Source: Bacillota bacterium (GTDB lineage Bacteria > Bacillota > Clostridia > Clostridiales > Clostridiaceae). Taken from it: a stretch of 47,616 bases of DNA. The position numbers were made by a program, and so were the translations under genes. Each line of letters opens with the position of its first letter. Position 1 is the first letter of the stretch. The notes under the pieces are model-generated. The model was not told the DNA's origin and ran no database searches. It was given only the letters and a program-made list of their open reading frames with translations. Positions 27,058 through 36,218 of the stretch are shown one piece after another. The stretch is from NCBI GenBank assembly GCA_030706015.1, contig JAUZPI010000032.1:1-47616 (forward strand). The letters are read 5' to 3'.

Positions 27058-28160
27058 AGTGTTCCTCCTAGTTTTAAGCTGTTTTCTCCCAGATGATTAG
27101 CCCTTATTATTGCTTCTTCAATTAACTTACTATTAACCTTAAAGGTTAATTTATCTAAGGCTTCTGCAGTTATATTAACACCCTTTGCTATTTTAAATGC
27201 CTTATTAGATATATCTTTTTCTATACCCAATTGAGACAAGGTAACAGGAAGCTTTAATTCATTTAAAAATGCAATGAGCTTATCTATTTCTTCTTTTGGT
27301 TTATTTTCTAATAAAAATTGCACAATCAATCCAAATATAACTTTTTCTCCATGAAGGCTTTCATGAGTTTCTGATAGATCTGTTAAACTATTGTGTAAGG
27401 CATGAGCTAATGCTGCTCTGTATCTTCCATCACTTATACTGCCAACAAGGCCAGCTAATACTATAATTGAGTCTACAATTTCTATTAATTCCTTAGTTAT
27501 CTTTTTATTTTGGGAATCCTTCGAAGCCTTAACTGCACTTCTTTCAAGTATTTCTATAGCAAGCTTTGAAGTATTTAGTCCTATTCTTAAAGAAAAATCA
27601 TTATTACCTTCTACCGCATAGGGAGCAAATTCATACCACTTTACAATAGTATCAGCTATACCTGCATTTAAATACCTTGCTGGGGCTTCAGCAATAATTT
27701 TCGTGTCGGCCAAAATAAGCTTTGGGGAATCTTCCAATAAAATGTATCCCATTGCTTTACCACTTTCATCATAAACTACTGTTAACGCTGACCAAGCTGC
27801 ACAAGTTGCCGCTATAGTTGGTACAGTAACAACTGGTAATCTACTTTTATCACCTGAAGCCTTAATAGTATCTAAAACACGTCCTCCTCCAATCCCTATG
27901 ATAACATCCGCTTTAAATTTTGCTGCTAATGAAGACACTTCGTGGATATTATTATAGGTAGGATACCCTTGAAACTCCTTTATTACATAATTTATATCTG
28001 AGTTTGTTAGACTATTAAAAAATTCCTCACCAACTGCTGACAACGCTGTTTTGCCGCCTATAATTAATGCATTTTTGCCTATCTTTCTAATGTATTCTCC
28101 AGCTGATTTTAATATATTAGGTTCATTTATATATTTGTTAGGAGTTTTAATAGTTATCAT
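27054..28160 (-). CDS. GldA-like iron/zinc-dependent dehydrogenase
   Basis: 368 residues, glycerol-dehydrogenase branch of the iron-containing alcohol dehydrogenases. The NAD-binding motif is IIGIGGGRVLDTIKA (about 90-105). Metal ligands are the Asp in AGIADTIVKWYE (about 170), the His in ALAHALH (about 250) and the His in THESLHGEK (about 268). It should oxidise or reduce an alcohol/carbonyl group with NAD(H). Its stop overlaps the next NifD-like start. Position between a PLP aminotransferase and a nitrogenase-like pair suggests it processes a precursor or product of that pair; no substrate can be named. Confidence 0.82.
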   Translation of the reverse strand: MITIKTPNKYINEPNILKSAGEYIRKIGKNALIIGGKTALSAVGEEFFNSLTNSDINYVIKEFQGYPTYNNIHEVSSLAAKFKADVIIGIGGGRVLDTIKASGDKSRLPVVTVPTIAATCAAWSALTVVYDESGKAMGYILLEDSPKLILADTKIIAEAPARYLNAGIADTIVKWYEFAPYAVEGNNDFSLRIGLNTSKLAIEILERSAVKASKDSQNKKITKELIEIVDSIIVLAGLVGSISDGRYRAALAHALHNSLTDLSETHESLHGEKVIFGLIVQFLLENKPKEEIDKLIAFLNELKLPVTLSQLGIEKDISNKAFKIAKGVNITAEALDKLTFKVNSKLIEEAIIRANHLGENSLKLGGTL

Positions 28161-28196
28161 TTTAAATCACCTCTCATCTTCCTAATCTAATTAGTG

Positions 28197-29294
28197 CTAT
28201 ACAATATCTAAAACTTCCTTTAGCTTTTCTATTACTAATTGATTTTCATCTGGCCTTCCTATTGTTATTCTAAGCCATGTGGGCATTCCAAACTCAGCAC
28301 CTGCTCGTAATGATATTCCTCTTTTAAGTACGTCATTAACAACTTCGATACTATCCCTCTCTACATTAACCATGATAAAATTTGTTTCTGTTGGTATATA
28401 TTCTAGGTTTAATTCCTCAAAAGCTTTATAGTAGTACTCTTTCCCTAAGATATTATTCTTAATACAAGCATTTTTAAAATCAATGTCTTTTAAACTAGCT
28501 AAGGCAGCAACTTGTGCAGTTGCATTAACATTAATAGGCAATCTAATTTTATTAAGAAGATCAATAAGTTCAGGATGAGCTATTCCATAACCTACTCTTA
28601 ATGATGCAAGTCCGTATACTTTAGAAAAAGTTCTTAGAATAATTATATTGGGATACTTTTCTACAAAATTTATTGAATTCGGATATTCATCATTTGTTAC
28701 AAATTCATAATAGGCTTCATCTAAAACAACTACTATCCTTGAAGGTATTTCTCTCAAAAACCTCTCTAAATCTTCGCTATTAAAAAAAGTTCCCGTTGGA
28801 TTATTAGGGTTGCACAGCCATATAATTTTTGTTCTATCAGTAATACTATCCTTCACCTCGTCTAAATCAATTGAATGACTTTTTAACGGTAGACTTACTA
28901 TTGAACCATTCATAGCTAGAGTAACAACCTTGTACCAGCCAAAGGATGGTTCTGGTATAATAGATTCCTCACCTGGATTGATAAAAGCTTGCGCAACCAA
29001 AGATAGTAACTCAAAAGACCCATTGCCAAAAATCAATTTGTTTTCTTCGATGTTATATAATTTAGATAATTCACTTCTAAGTTCCGTACAAAATCCATCT
29101 GGATAAAGGAAAATTTTATTATAATTTTCTGCTATAGCTTCCTTAACCTTTGGTGAACATCCATTTGTATTCTCATTTGCTGCTAGTCTTATAATTCTTT
29201 CTAAGCCTAATTCATTTTCAATTTGCTGTAATGATTTTGCTGGTACATATGAAGAAATATGATCTAGAGTTTTTCTATGTCTTACTATCGTCAC
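28197..29294 (-). CDS. HisC-like class I/II aminotransferase
   Basis: 365 residues, HisC-type PLP aminotransferase. PLP lysine is in RTFSKVYGLASLRVGY (about 227), with NPNNPTG near 165 and LDEAYYEF near 195. The family includes histidinol-phosphate aminotransferase, threonine-phosphate decarboxylase (CobD) and phenylalanine aminotransferases. No other histidine genes are present, so a biosynthetic HisC role is doubtful. Starts with GTG and a GGGAGG site. It lies downstream of a strong intercistronic hairpin. Confidence 0.8.
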   Translation of the reverse strand: MTIVRHRKTLDHISSYVPAKSLQQIENELGLERIIRLAANENTNGCSPKVKEAIAENYNKIFLYPDGFCTELRSELSKLYNIEENKLIFGNGSFELLSLVAQAFINPGEESIIPEPSFGWYKVVTLAMNGSIVSLPLKSHSIDLDEVKDSITDRTKIIWLCNPNNPTGTFFNSEDLERFLREIPSRIVVVLDEAYYEFVTNDEYPNSINFVEKYPNIIILRTFSKVYGLASLRVGYGIAHPELIDLLNKIRLPINVNATAQVAALASLKDIDFKNACIKNNILGKEYYYKAFEELNLEYIPTETNFIMVNVERDSIEVVNDVLKRGISLRAGAEFGMPTWLRITIGRPDENQLVIEKLKEVLDIV

Positions 29295-29370
29295 ATTAAA
29301 TCCTCCCTTCCTTTAATAATTCAATATTTGTGTTCTTAATTGCTATAAGTATTCAAACTATGTATTAATA

Positions 29371-29419
29371 GCTGATTTAAAAAGTAAAAATGCGTACATT
29401 TTATACCATTTAAATCAGC
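29371..29419 (-). other. nested intercistronic hairpin between nifX-like and hisC-like genes
   Basis: A perfect 11-bp outer stem (GCTGATTTAAA, 29371-29381 with 29409-29419) encloses an inner AAAATG-CGTA-CATTTT hairpin. No T-tract follows on the minus strand. It may process or stabilise the upstream nif-like mRNA segment. Confidence 0.6.
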
Positions 29420-29451
29420 CTTCATAATAAGAGATATAGATATAGTTGAGC

Positions 29452-29799
29452 TTATTGCTGCTCCTTTTTATCTGAGTAATATTGAACTAAATTTTCCAGT
29501 GCTTCCTCAATTAGATCATGTATGTTAAATGCATCTATGTCTTTTTCATTTAAAGCCACTACAGCACCCTGCCCAATTTGAGCAACTAATACAGCCCTGC
29601 AATCAGCTAATGCTTCAACTGAGGATAGGAGCTTACTATCATCATGTTCTCCATTATTGCAAAATGGTGCTGAATCTCTTTGCTCAACAAATTTATACTT
29701 ACTATCATTAACTTCAAAGATTAAAAATTTAGTAGCTCTGCCAAAGTGTTGGTTGATTACCTTACCATCACTGCTTGCTACAGCCACCTTATAAGCCAT
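29452..29799 (-). CDS. NifX/NafY-type FeMo-cofactor precursor binding protein
   Basis: 115 residues, dinitrogenase iron-molybdenum cofactor family. Conserved VAVASSDGKVINQHFG near the N-terminus with the cofactor-binding His, and a VVALNEKDIDAFNI segment later. In many organisms this domain is fused to the C-terminus of NifB; here it is separate and lies 37 bp after the short nifB. It probably receives or shields NifB-co. The ATG at 29799 is chosen because GAGGTG lies six bases upstream. Confidence 0.88.
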   Translation of the reverse strand: MAYKVAVASSDGKVINQHFGRATKFLIFEVNDSKYKFVEQRDSAPFCNNGEHDDSKLLSSVEALADCRAVLVAQIGQGAVVALNEKDIDAFNIHDLIEEALENLVQYYSDKKEQQ

Positions 29800-29836
29800 A
29801 ATTATCACCTCTCACATTTTATAGATTGAAAATTCT

Positions 29837-30736
29837 TTAACCATGTGAAAAAGTTTCAAGATTTCTATTAGTTCCGTAGAGCTTACTTGAAAGATCTTGT
29901 TTTCCTGGTATACCGCATGCATCTGCTCTGCAATGTTTGCAGTGTCTGAAAACTTCAAGATGTTTTTCCGCATCAATTCTAGCTTTATCTAACTGTACAC
30001 AGTCTGGAGCAGGAATATGACTTAAATCGTGCTGAGGTATAAGTGGAATTATATTATACAAAGTAGCTCCCGCTTCTTTAACGGTCTTAGCTATAGTTTC
30101 AATGTGCTCATCATTTATTCCTGGAATAAGCACAGAATTTACTTTTACAACTACCCCTAGCTTACTAATTGCTTCTATACCTTTTAATTGGTTTTTAATA
30201 AGAATTTCAGCAGCTTCTTCTCCATAATAAATCTTCCCATCTAAAACTATATGAGAAATAATTTGGCTTTGAATTTTGGGATCAACACCATTCACTGTAA
30301 CTGTTATAGTTCTTACACCAGCGTCATAAATATCCTGATAATATTTATAAAGTAATAATCCATTGGTACTTAAGCATTTGATGAGGTCTGGATATGCTTT
30401 ATCCACCAGCTTAAATGTTTCTATAGCATGTGGAGTTGCCAATGTATCACCAGGACCTGCAATCCCTACAACAGTTATATCCGGGCAAAGCTCTAATGCC
30501 TTTTTAACTGTCTCAACAGAATCCGTAGGAGGTAAAATGCCATTAGCAACACCTGGCCTGTCTTCGTTGCTGTTGCAATCTCTTTTGCAAAATTTACATT
30601 GAATATTACAAGCTGGGCTTACTGGGAGATGCAGTCTTCCAAACTTTGAATGTGCATCTCCCCCTAAGCAGGGATGTAATTTTGAAAGATGAGAAAAATC
30701 ATTATTTACTTTATTTAATACATTTAAACTTGCCAT
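29837..30736 (-). CDS. nifB: NifB radical SAM NifB-cofactor synthase, short form
   Basis: 299 residues, radical SAM. The SAM cluster motif is CNIQCKFC (about 42-49), the upstream HPCLGGDAHSKFGR carries the conserved His/Cys of NifB, and NEDRPGV follows. It fuses [4Fe-4S] clusters with carbide from SAM to make the [8Fe-9S-C] NifB-co. The C-terminal NifX-like domain is absent and is encoded separately downstream. NifB is diagnostic for a NifB-co-based cofactor, so at least one nitrogenase-like pair here probably carries an Fe8S9C-type cluster. GGGGGAG precedes the ATG. Confidence 0.93.
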   Translation of the reverse strand: MASLNVLNKVNNDFSHLSKLHPCLGGDAHSKFGRLHLPVSPACNIQCKFCKRDCNSNEDRPGVANGILPPTDSVETVKKALELCPDITVVGIAGPGDTLATPHAIETFKLVDKAYPDLIKCLSTNGLLLYKYYQDIYDAGVRTITVTVNGVDPKIQSQIISHIVLDGKIYYGEEAAEILIKNQLKGIEAISKLGVVVKVNSVLIPGINDEHIETIAKTVKEAGATLYNIIPLIPQHDLSHIPAPDCVQLDKARIDAEKHLEVFRHCKHCRADACGIPGKQDLSSKLYGTNRNLETFSHG

Positions 30737-30756
30737 TGGCAGCTCCCCCTTAATTC

Positions 30757-32055
30757 TTAATTAAATCTTGTTAAAACTACAGAGTATATATCTTCTAATA
30801 GCTTAAGTCCACCTGCATATCCTACATAAGAACTATTTATTACTAATCTTTCATTAATTGGCCATGAGATTGCTAAATAGTGTGCTTTAGTTTCTTTTGC
30901 AATCTTCTTTTCCCATGAGCTGCCTAAAATTAATGGGTAACCATAATATTCAGTATTTCTTATTTCTTCATGAATCTTATAACCATCGCTTGAAAATTCA
31001 ACCTCTGCTTCTATTTCATAATTTAATTCTTTAAAATATTCTTTTATTTGCTTTCTATGTTTCAAAGGAGCATCATCAGTAATATATTGTTTTGCTGGGT
31101 AAAGACCTAAATCATTTACTAGAAATCTTGTTAATGCAAGAGAATATTGTGAATCAGAAACTACAACAAACCTCTTAGCCATTACACGAGTTTCAAGAAA
31201 TACATCAGCAAAACGTTCAATATAATAGAAATACTCACTTTCATGCTTATGGATTATTGACTCTACCTTCTCCTTATCTACCCCGGTAAACTCTCCTACT
31301 GCTCGTAAAAATCTGCTTGTTTCAGTTGCACCTATAGGAATAGTAGGATATTGAAGAAATGGTGTACCGAATTTTCTTTCCAATAGCTTAACATTTTCTA
31401 GACCTAGCCATGGTGACACTAACAGATTAAATTCTGCCTCTGGTACTTTCTCTAAGTTTTTGATACCTCTATCGTGACCAAATATTGTATTTGGTATTAA
31501 ACCTAGCTCCTCAACAAGTTTCTCTAATTCTCTCAAATTACCTAGCCAAAAAGGATCATGTAATGGAAGCCCAGCCCAAATATTAACAAGCCCCTTTGTT
31601 TTTTTCTCTGCTGGTTTTAAGTATTGTTCAATGATAGCTTTAATAACCCAGTCATTTCCAACATAATTATTCCCCTTAAATCCTGGTGTAGATGCGTATA
31701 TTACAGGCTTATCAGCATTTTTGAAAGAACGAACAATTTCTTCAGCATCATCACCAATAACTTCTGAGGTACAGCTAGTTAATACAACATATAATTCTGC
31801 ATCAATAACTTTAAGTGCGTTTTCTATAGTTTCTTTTAGTCTCTTTTCCCCACCAAAGACTACTTCCTTTTCACTTAAATTTGTGCAAGGAAATATATTG
31901 AATGAAAAATGTCCTGAACTTCCTGCGCCGCCTGCAAGTTTACCACCACAACCAGGACCTGAGTGTAATATAGGTATGGCACCAGTTATTGATTGTACAG
32001 TCTGCATAGCGGTTAACGCGCATTTATACCTTGGTTGATCTAAAATTTTTGCCAT
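30757..32055 (-). CDS. NifK-like beta subunit, nitrogenase-like pair D2
   Basis: 432 residues with P-cluster-type cysteines in RYKCALTA (about 11), GPGCGGK (about 32) and LTSCTSEVIGDD (about 93). It begins two bases after the D-like stop and is followed 20 bp later by nifB. The D2-nifH-nifB grouping makes this the most Nif/Mar-like set in the window. Confidence 0.88.
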   Translation of the reverse strand: MAKILDQPRYKCALTAMQTVQSITGAIPILHSGPGCGGKLAGGAGSSGHFSFNIFPCTNLSEKEVVFGGEKRLKETIENALKVIDAELYVVLTSCTSEVIGDDAEEIVRSFKNADKPVIYASTPGFKGNNYVGNDWVIKAIIEQYLKPAEKKTKGLVNIWAGLPLHDPFWLGNLRELEKLVEELGLIPNTIFGHDRGIKNLEKVPEAEFNLLVSPWLGLENVKLLERKFGTPFLQYPTIPIGATETSRFLRAVGEFTGVDKEKVESIIHKHESEYFYYIERFADVFLETRVMAKRFVVVSDSQYSLALTRFLVNDLGLYPAKQYITDDAPLKHRKQIKEYFKELNYEIEAEVEFSSDGYKIHEEIRNTEYYGYPLILGSSWEKKIAKETKAHYLAISWPINERLVINSSYVGYAGGLKLLEDIYSVVLTRFN

Positions 32056-32056
32056 C

Positions 32057-33526
32057 TTATTTTGCCTCCCCTTTAAAGAACGTTGAGTTATCTTGATTGT
32101 ACCACCACTCTGTGTAAGGAAGCTTAACTCTAGATGCTAAATTCTTTTCAAAACTCCTATTTCTTATGGTATCTAATACTGTGTAAGCAAACTCAAGAGT
32201 ACCTTTATACCCAAAAATCATATATTCATCATTTACACATAAAGCTGCTGATCCTTGCTTTATAGCCCATACAGTTGTACCTGGATGACGAGAGAAATAT
32301 ATATCTGGTTTATATTCATTTAGGATATTTAAAATCTCATAGTTTTGCTGATCTGCTACACTTACTTTAAAGTTATATGGAGAATTTTCATCTAAATATT
32401 TAAGTGGTGCTGGGAGTTCATCATTATCATGCTTCTTATCATGATGCCATGATGCTGCCCATACCACTTCTATTCCTAATTCTTGTAGAACACGTGATAC
32501 TTCATAGGTATATCCTGGACCCATTCCAAGAACTGCTCTTAATCCCTTTAGTTCCTTCTTAACCTCTTCTATCTTAGGTAAATATTTTGCTCTTTCTCTT
32601 TGTATATAAGCCTCAACCTCTTCTTCTTTATTTATAACTTTTCCTATTTCCCTGAGCCATGTCTCAAAACCAGTAACACCCAATGGGTTAATTGTTTTTA
32701 CAAAAGGAACACCATACTTTTCTTCTAGACCGTTTCCTAAATATGTTCCCAATACACCACATATACTTACAGTTGCCAACGCTTCTGATAAATGAGAAAG
32801 CTCTTCAACAGTTGAATTTTGATAAAAGAAAACAGGCTCCACACCAAAATTTGAAAATATTTCAGTAATCTCTTCTCTTTTACTTTCATAGAAATTTTTA
32901 AAATTAATCTTGTTACTCTTTTTTTCAGGCGGCTTTACAATACTATTAAGCACTACATGGTCAGAAGCATCAAATCCTGTTGCCCATATTCTTGATCTAA
33001 ACCCTTCACAATGAGCAGCTGCTATCGGAATATCCGGTAATTCTTTTTTCAAAGATTCTACAACACTGTCAACATCTTCACCTATAATACCTGATAAACA
33101 AGAGGTACCAATAAAAATTGCCTTCGGTTTGTATCTTCCATAAGTTTCTAAAACAATTTCTTTTAAGCTTCCAATGGAACCGAATACTGTATCATGCTCA
33201 TCCATATCAGTTCCTACAAATACGGTTGCATTTATAACTCCTCTTTTTGTTGCCAACTGATCATTATTTACAGCAACCCCTGAAGCCATCGCTGTACAAC
33301 CTGAAGGCGCATGGTTTATTATAGCGATATCTCTAATACCAGATAACTGACCTAAAGCGCAGCCAGCATTACATGTACTTGATTGGCTAAAGCACCTTTC
33401 TTTATTTTTCAGAGTTCCACATTTTGATTGCTTTATAACATCATGAAGGTCTCCACTGTAACCAGTGACAGAGCCTAGACGGCTCTCTCTGGTTACTACA
33501 GCAGACTGTTTTAAATTAACTGCCAT
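32057..33526 (-). CDS. NifD-like alpha subunit, nitrogenase-like pair D2
   Basis: 489 residues. P-cluster-type cysteines are in SSTCNAGC (50-55), PSGCTAM (near 78) and TSCLSGIIGEDV (near 142). The cofactor cysteine is in VSICGVLGTYL (near 260). The histidine of NifD is missing (ALCVNDEYM). It sits 11 bp downstream of nifH, giving an H-D-K-nifB order like nitrogenase or methylthio-alkane reductase clusters. A Mar-type C-S reductase is the leading hypothesis, based on context and not on a diagnostic residue. Confidence 0.88.
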   Translation of the reverse strand: MAVNLKQSAVVTRESRLGSVTGYSGDLHDVIKQSKCGTLKNKERCFSQSSTCNAGCALGQLSGIRDIAIINHAPSGCTAMASGVAVNNDQLATKRGVINATVFVGTDMDEHDTVFGSIGSLKEIVLETYGRYKPKAIFIGTSCLSGIIGEDVDSVVESLKKELPDIPIAAAHCEGFRSRIWATGFDASDHVVLNSIVKPPEKKSNKINFKNFYESKREEITEIFSNFGVEPVFFYQNSTVEELSHLSEALATVSICGVLGTYLGNGLEEKYGVPFVKTINPLGVTGFETWLREIGKVINKEEEVEAYIQRERAKYLPKIEEVKKELKGLRAVLGMGPGYTYEVSRVLQELGIEVVWAASWHHDKKHDNDELPAPLKYLDENSPYNFKVSVADQQNYEILNILNEYKPDIYFSRHPGTTVWAIKQGSAALCVNDEYMIFGYKGTLEFAYTVLDTIRNRSFEKNLASRVKLPYTEWWYNQDNSTFFKGEAK

Positions 33527-33537
33527 AAATTTTCCTC

Positions 33538-34359
33538 CTATATATCCATTAGCCCATATTCCATTAATATTTCTTCCAATCTATCTTGAGTCATTGGCTT
33601 TGGAATTACAAATAATTCATTTTCATCTATTGCTTTTGCTAAAGCTCTATATTCACCAGCTTGAGCTGATTCTGGCTCAAATTCTATAACAGTCTTTTTA
33701 TTAATTTCTGCTCTTTGAACAACATTATTACGAGGTACAAAATGAATTAATTGACTGCCTAATTCCTTTGCAAATGCTTCTAAAAGATCTAATTCTCTAT
33801 CAACTTTTCTACTATTGCAAATAATACCGCCTAGTCTAACTCCGCCACTGTTTGCATATTTTTTTATACCTTTTGATATATTGTTAGCAGCATATAATGC
33901 CATCATTTCACCTGAAGCAACTATATATATTTCTTGAGCTTTACCTTCTCTAATTGGCATTGCGAAACCACCGCACACAACATCCCCTAAAACATCATAG
34001 AAAACATAATCTAAATCATCAGTGTAAGCACCTAATTGTTCAAGCATGTTGATGGATGTAATAATTCCTCTACCTGCACAACCAACACCTGGTTCTGGGC
34101 CTCCTGATTCAACGCACCTAATATTCCCGAAGCCTGGCTTTAAGATTGCATTTAGATCCACATCGTCTCCTTCTTCTCTTAAAGTATCCAAAACACTTTT
34201 TTGAGCTAAACCACCTAATAATAATCTAGTTGAATCTGCCTTTGGATCACATCCAACCACCATTACTTGTTTACCCATTGTAGCAAGACCTGCTGTTAAA
34301 TTTTGTGTAGTTGTTGATTTACCTATTCCACCTTTACCATATATAGCTACTTGTCTCAT
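33538..34359 (-). CDS. NifH-type iron protein, operon D
   Basis: 273 residues, very close to canonical NifH. P-loop GKGGIGKST at residue 8, cluster cysteines in GCAGRGII (about 95) and GDVVCGGFA (about 130), GCDPKADSTR, and the Arg that is ADP-ribosylated in NifH (GRG). It is the only iron protein in operon D, so it probably serves up to three D/K pairs. AAGGAGG precedes the ATG. Confidence 0.94.
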   Translation of the reverse strand: MRQVAIYGKGGIGKSTTTQNLTAGLATMGKQVMVVGCDPKADSTRLLLGGLAQKSVLDTLREEGDDVDLNAILKPGFGNIRCVESGGPEPGVGCAGRGIITSINMLEQLGAYTDDLDYVFYDVLGDVVCGGFAMPIREGKAQEIYIVASGEMMALYAANNISKGIKKYANSGGVRLGGIICNSRKVDRELDLLEAFAKELGSQLIHFVPRNNVVQRAEINKKTVIEFEPESAQAGEYRALAKAIDENELFVIPKPMTQDRLEEILMEYGLMDI

Positions 34360-34446
34360 ATAATTATCCTCCTTAAATTAAATAGTTTTATTTGTATCTT
34401 GAATAATGTGCTGCCAAATTTAAGCCAATCATCTACTAATCTGTAA

Positions 34447-34893
34447 TTATAAATTAACTTTTACCTCACGAGGTGTTTCAGTATAATCAGCTGATTTTAT
34501 AAATTTTGCTTTAACAAAATAGATTGATGAGTTATCAATTTCACCACTGGCTACTCTTTCTTTAATTAAAGGATAACGAACACTTATTGCTTCTACTGCT
34601 TTTCCAAACTCTTCACTTTCAGTAACTTCAGAAGCTTCTCCAGTTATTGCAACACTTCTAAAGGTTTGTATCTGTTGTCCTTCATTTTGGAAATGAAATG
34701 TTACTATTGGATTTGACTTTATATGCTTAACTTTTTCTGTTGCCTTCGCAGTTAGAAAATATATATTTGCTCCCTCAGTAGAAAATGCCCCTATTGATCT
34801 AATAAAAGGCACTTTATTCTCATCTACTGTTAGCAATAATCCAACCTTTGACTGCTCTACATATTTGATTGCTTTTTCAATTACTTGACTCAT
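34447..34893 (-). CDS. pyridoxamine-5'-phosphate-oxidase-like FMN-binding protein
   Basis: 148 residues, split-barrel flavin fold of the PNPOx-like/general stress protein 26 group. N-terminal VGLLLTVDENKVPFIRSIG and the TFHFQNEGQQ strand are typical; the catalytic residues of true PdxH are not evident. It probably binds FMN and may be a flavin reductase or electron carrier. Located between pair D1 and nifH, which suggests electron supply, though this is inference. Confidence 0.75.
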   Translation of the reverse strand: MSQVIEKAIKYVEQSKVGLLLTVDENKVPFIRSIGAFSTEGANIYFLTAKATEKVKHIKSNPIVTFHFQNEGQQIQTFRSVAITGEASEVTESEEFGKAVEAISVRYPLIKERVASGEIDNSSIYFVKAKFIKSADYTETPREVKVNL

Positions 34894-34949
34894 TCTTATC
34901 CCTCTTTCATTTAATTATTTTAATGTATTTATTAATTAATAATTTTTGC

Positions 34950-36215
34950 TTAGTTGTTATCATACAAATCTTCAAGGAATGTTAAACATCCTCTATAGCC
35001 TGCATAACCCTTATTAAGAATAAGAGCCTCTGTTGATGGATTAGAAACCACAATAGAAACTATATCAAGCTCGTTACTTACCTCTTTTTCAAAGCTGCTT
35101 CCTAAAATAAGAGTTGTTTCATCGCGTAGATTTCTTATTATTTCACTTATCTTCCACTTATCATCCTCAAAGATAATTTTAGGTTTTCTAGCATACTCTA
35201 AACTATTTAGTTCACTTTCAATTTCTTCTCTATATTTTTCTGGAACATTATCTGTGATAACTGATACTAATGGAATTTGCCCATAATCATTAACTAAAAA
35301 TCTATTTAAACCTAGAACTACATTTACATCACCTATTGCTATAAAACGGTATGTCTTAAGCATTGAGTTTATATATTCATAATAACTATAAACATAATCT
35401 TCCTCTTCCCTTATTACCTCATCCACTAATGATTCCTCTATAGGAATGTATTGTGCCAATTTTCTGATAAAATCCGATGTGGCTGTGGGGCCAATTGGAA
35501 GTCCATTGTATCTAAAAGTTTCTATTTCAAATTTGTCTTTATAAATTTGAGATAACTCTTGCAAAAGCCAAGGTGAAAATATTATGTTTAGTGCTGCTGA
35601 AGAAGAATTTTTAATATTTTGTAAACCTTGATTCTCTGTAAAGAAGGTATTTACTTTTAATCCAAGCTTCTTTAATATTCTGGTAATCTCTTCTAGGTTA
35701 CCTCTCCAGGTAATGTCTTGAGAAGGTACTATTCCAAAGATATTAACAGCTCTATCATCTTTTTCTTGCTTTTTGGTAAATTGTTTTGTCAAAGCTGTTA
35801 AGGCAGCTTCATATCCAAAATAAGAATCTCCTCTAAAACCGGATGAATCAACATAAACTATTGGAATATCTTCTTTTCTAAATTCTTCAACTACACTTAC
35901 AACATCATCACCAATAATACCCGAAGTACAACCTGTTAAAACAGCATACAGATCTCCCTCCATTACTTCTAAAGCACCTTCTATGGTTTCTTTAAGTCTT
36001 TTAATGCCACCAAAAACAACTTCTTTTTCAAACATGTTTGAACTTGGGCATCCTGCTCCGCCGCCCACATAGCCAGCCTTTATTCCTATTGAAGCTTGCA
36101 AACCACAACCTGGACCTGCATGAAGAATAGGTATAGCTGTACCTAATGTTGAAAAAACAGCTAGTGCTCCATTAAGTGCACATAGTGTTCTTGGATTTTC
36201 TACATGTTTTTTCAT
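34950..36215 (-). CDS. NifK/NifN-like subunit, pair D1
   Basis: 421 residues, the shortest beta-type protein here. Cysteines in RTLCALNG (about 12), GPGCGLQ (about 33) and LTGCTSGIIGDD (about 95). It starts three bases after the D-like stop. It could be a catalytic beta subunit or a NifN-like scaffold that helps cofactor assembly, since no separate NifEN pair is present. Confidence 0.83.
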   Translation of the reverse strand: MKKHVENPRTLCALNGALAVFSTLGTAIPILHAGPGCGLQASIGIKAGYVGGGAGCPSSNMFEKEVVFGGIKRLKETIEGALEVMEGDLYAVLTGCTSGIIGDDVVSVVEEFRKEDIPIVYVDSSGFRGDSYFGYEAALTALTKQFTKKQEKDDRAVNIFGIVPSQDITWRGNLEEITRILKKLGLKVNTFFTENQGLQNIKNSSSAALNIIFSPWLLQELSQIYKDKFEIETFRYNGLPIGPTATSDFIRKLAQYIPIEESLVDEVIREEEDYVYSYYEYINSMLKTYRFIAIGDVNVVLGLNRFLVNDYGQIPLVSVITDNVPEKYREEIESELNSLEYARKPKIIFEDDKWKISEIIRNLRDETTLILGSSFEKEVSNELDIVSIVVSNPSTEALILNKGYAGYRGCLTFLEDLYDNN

Positions 36216-36218
36216 CTA

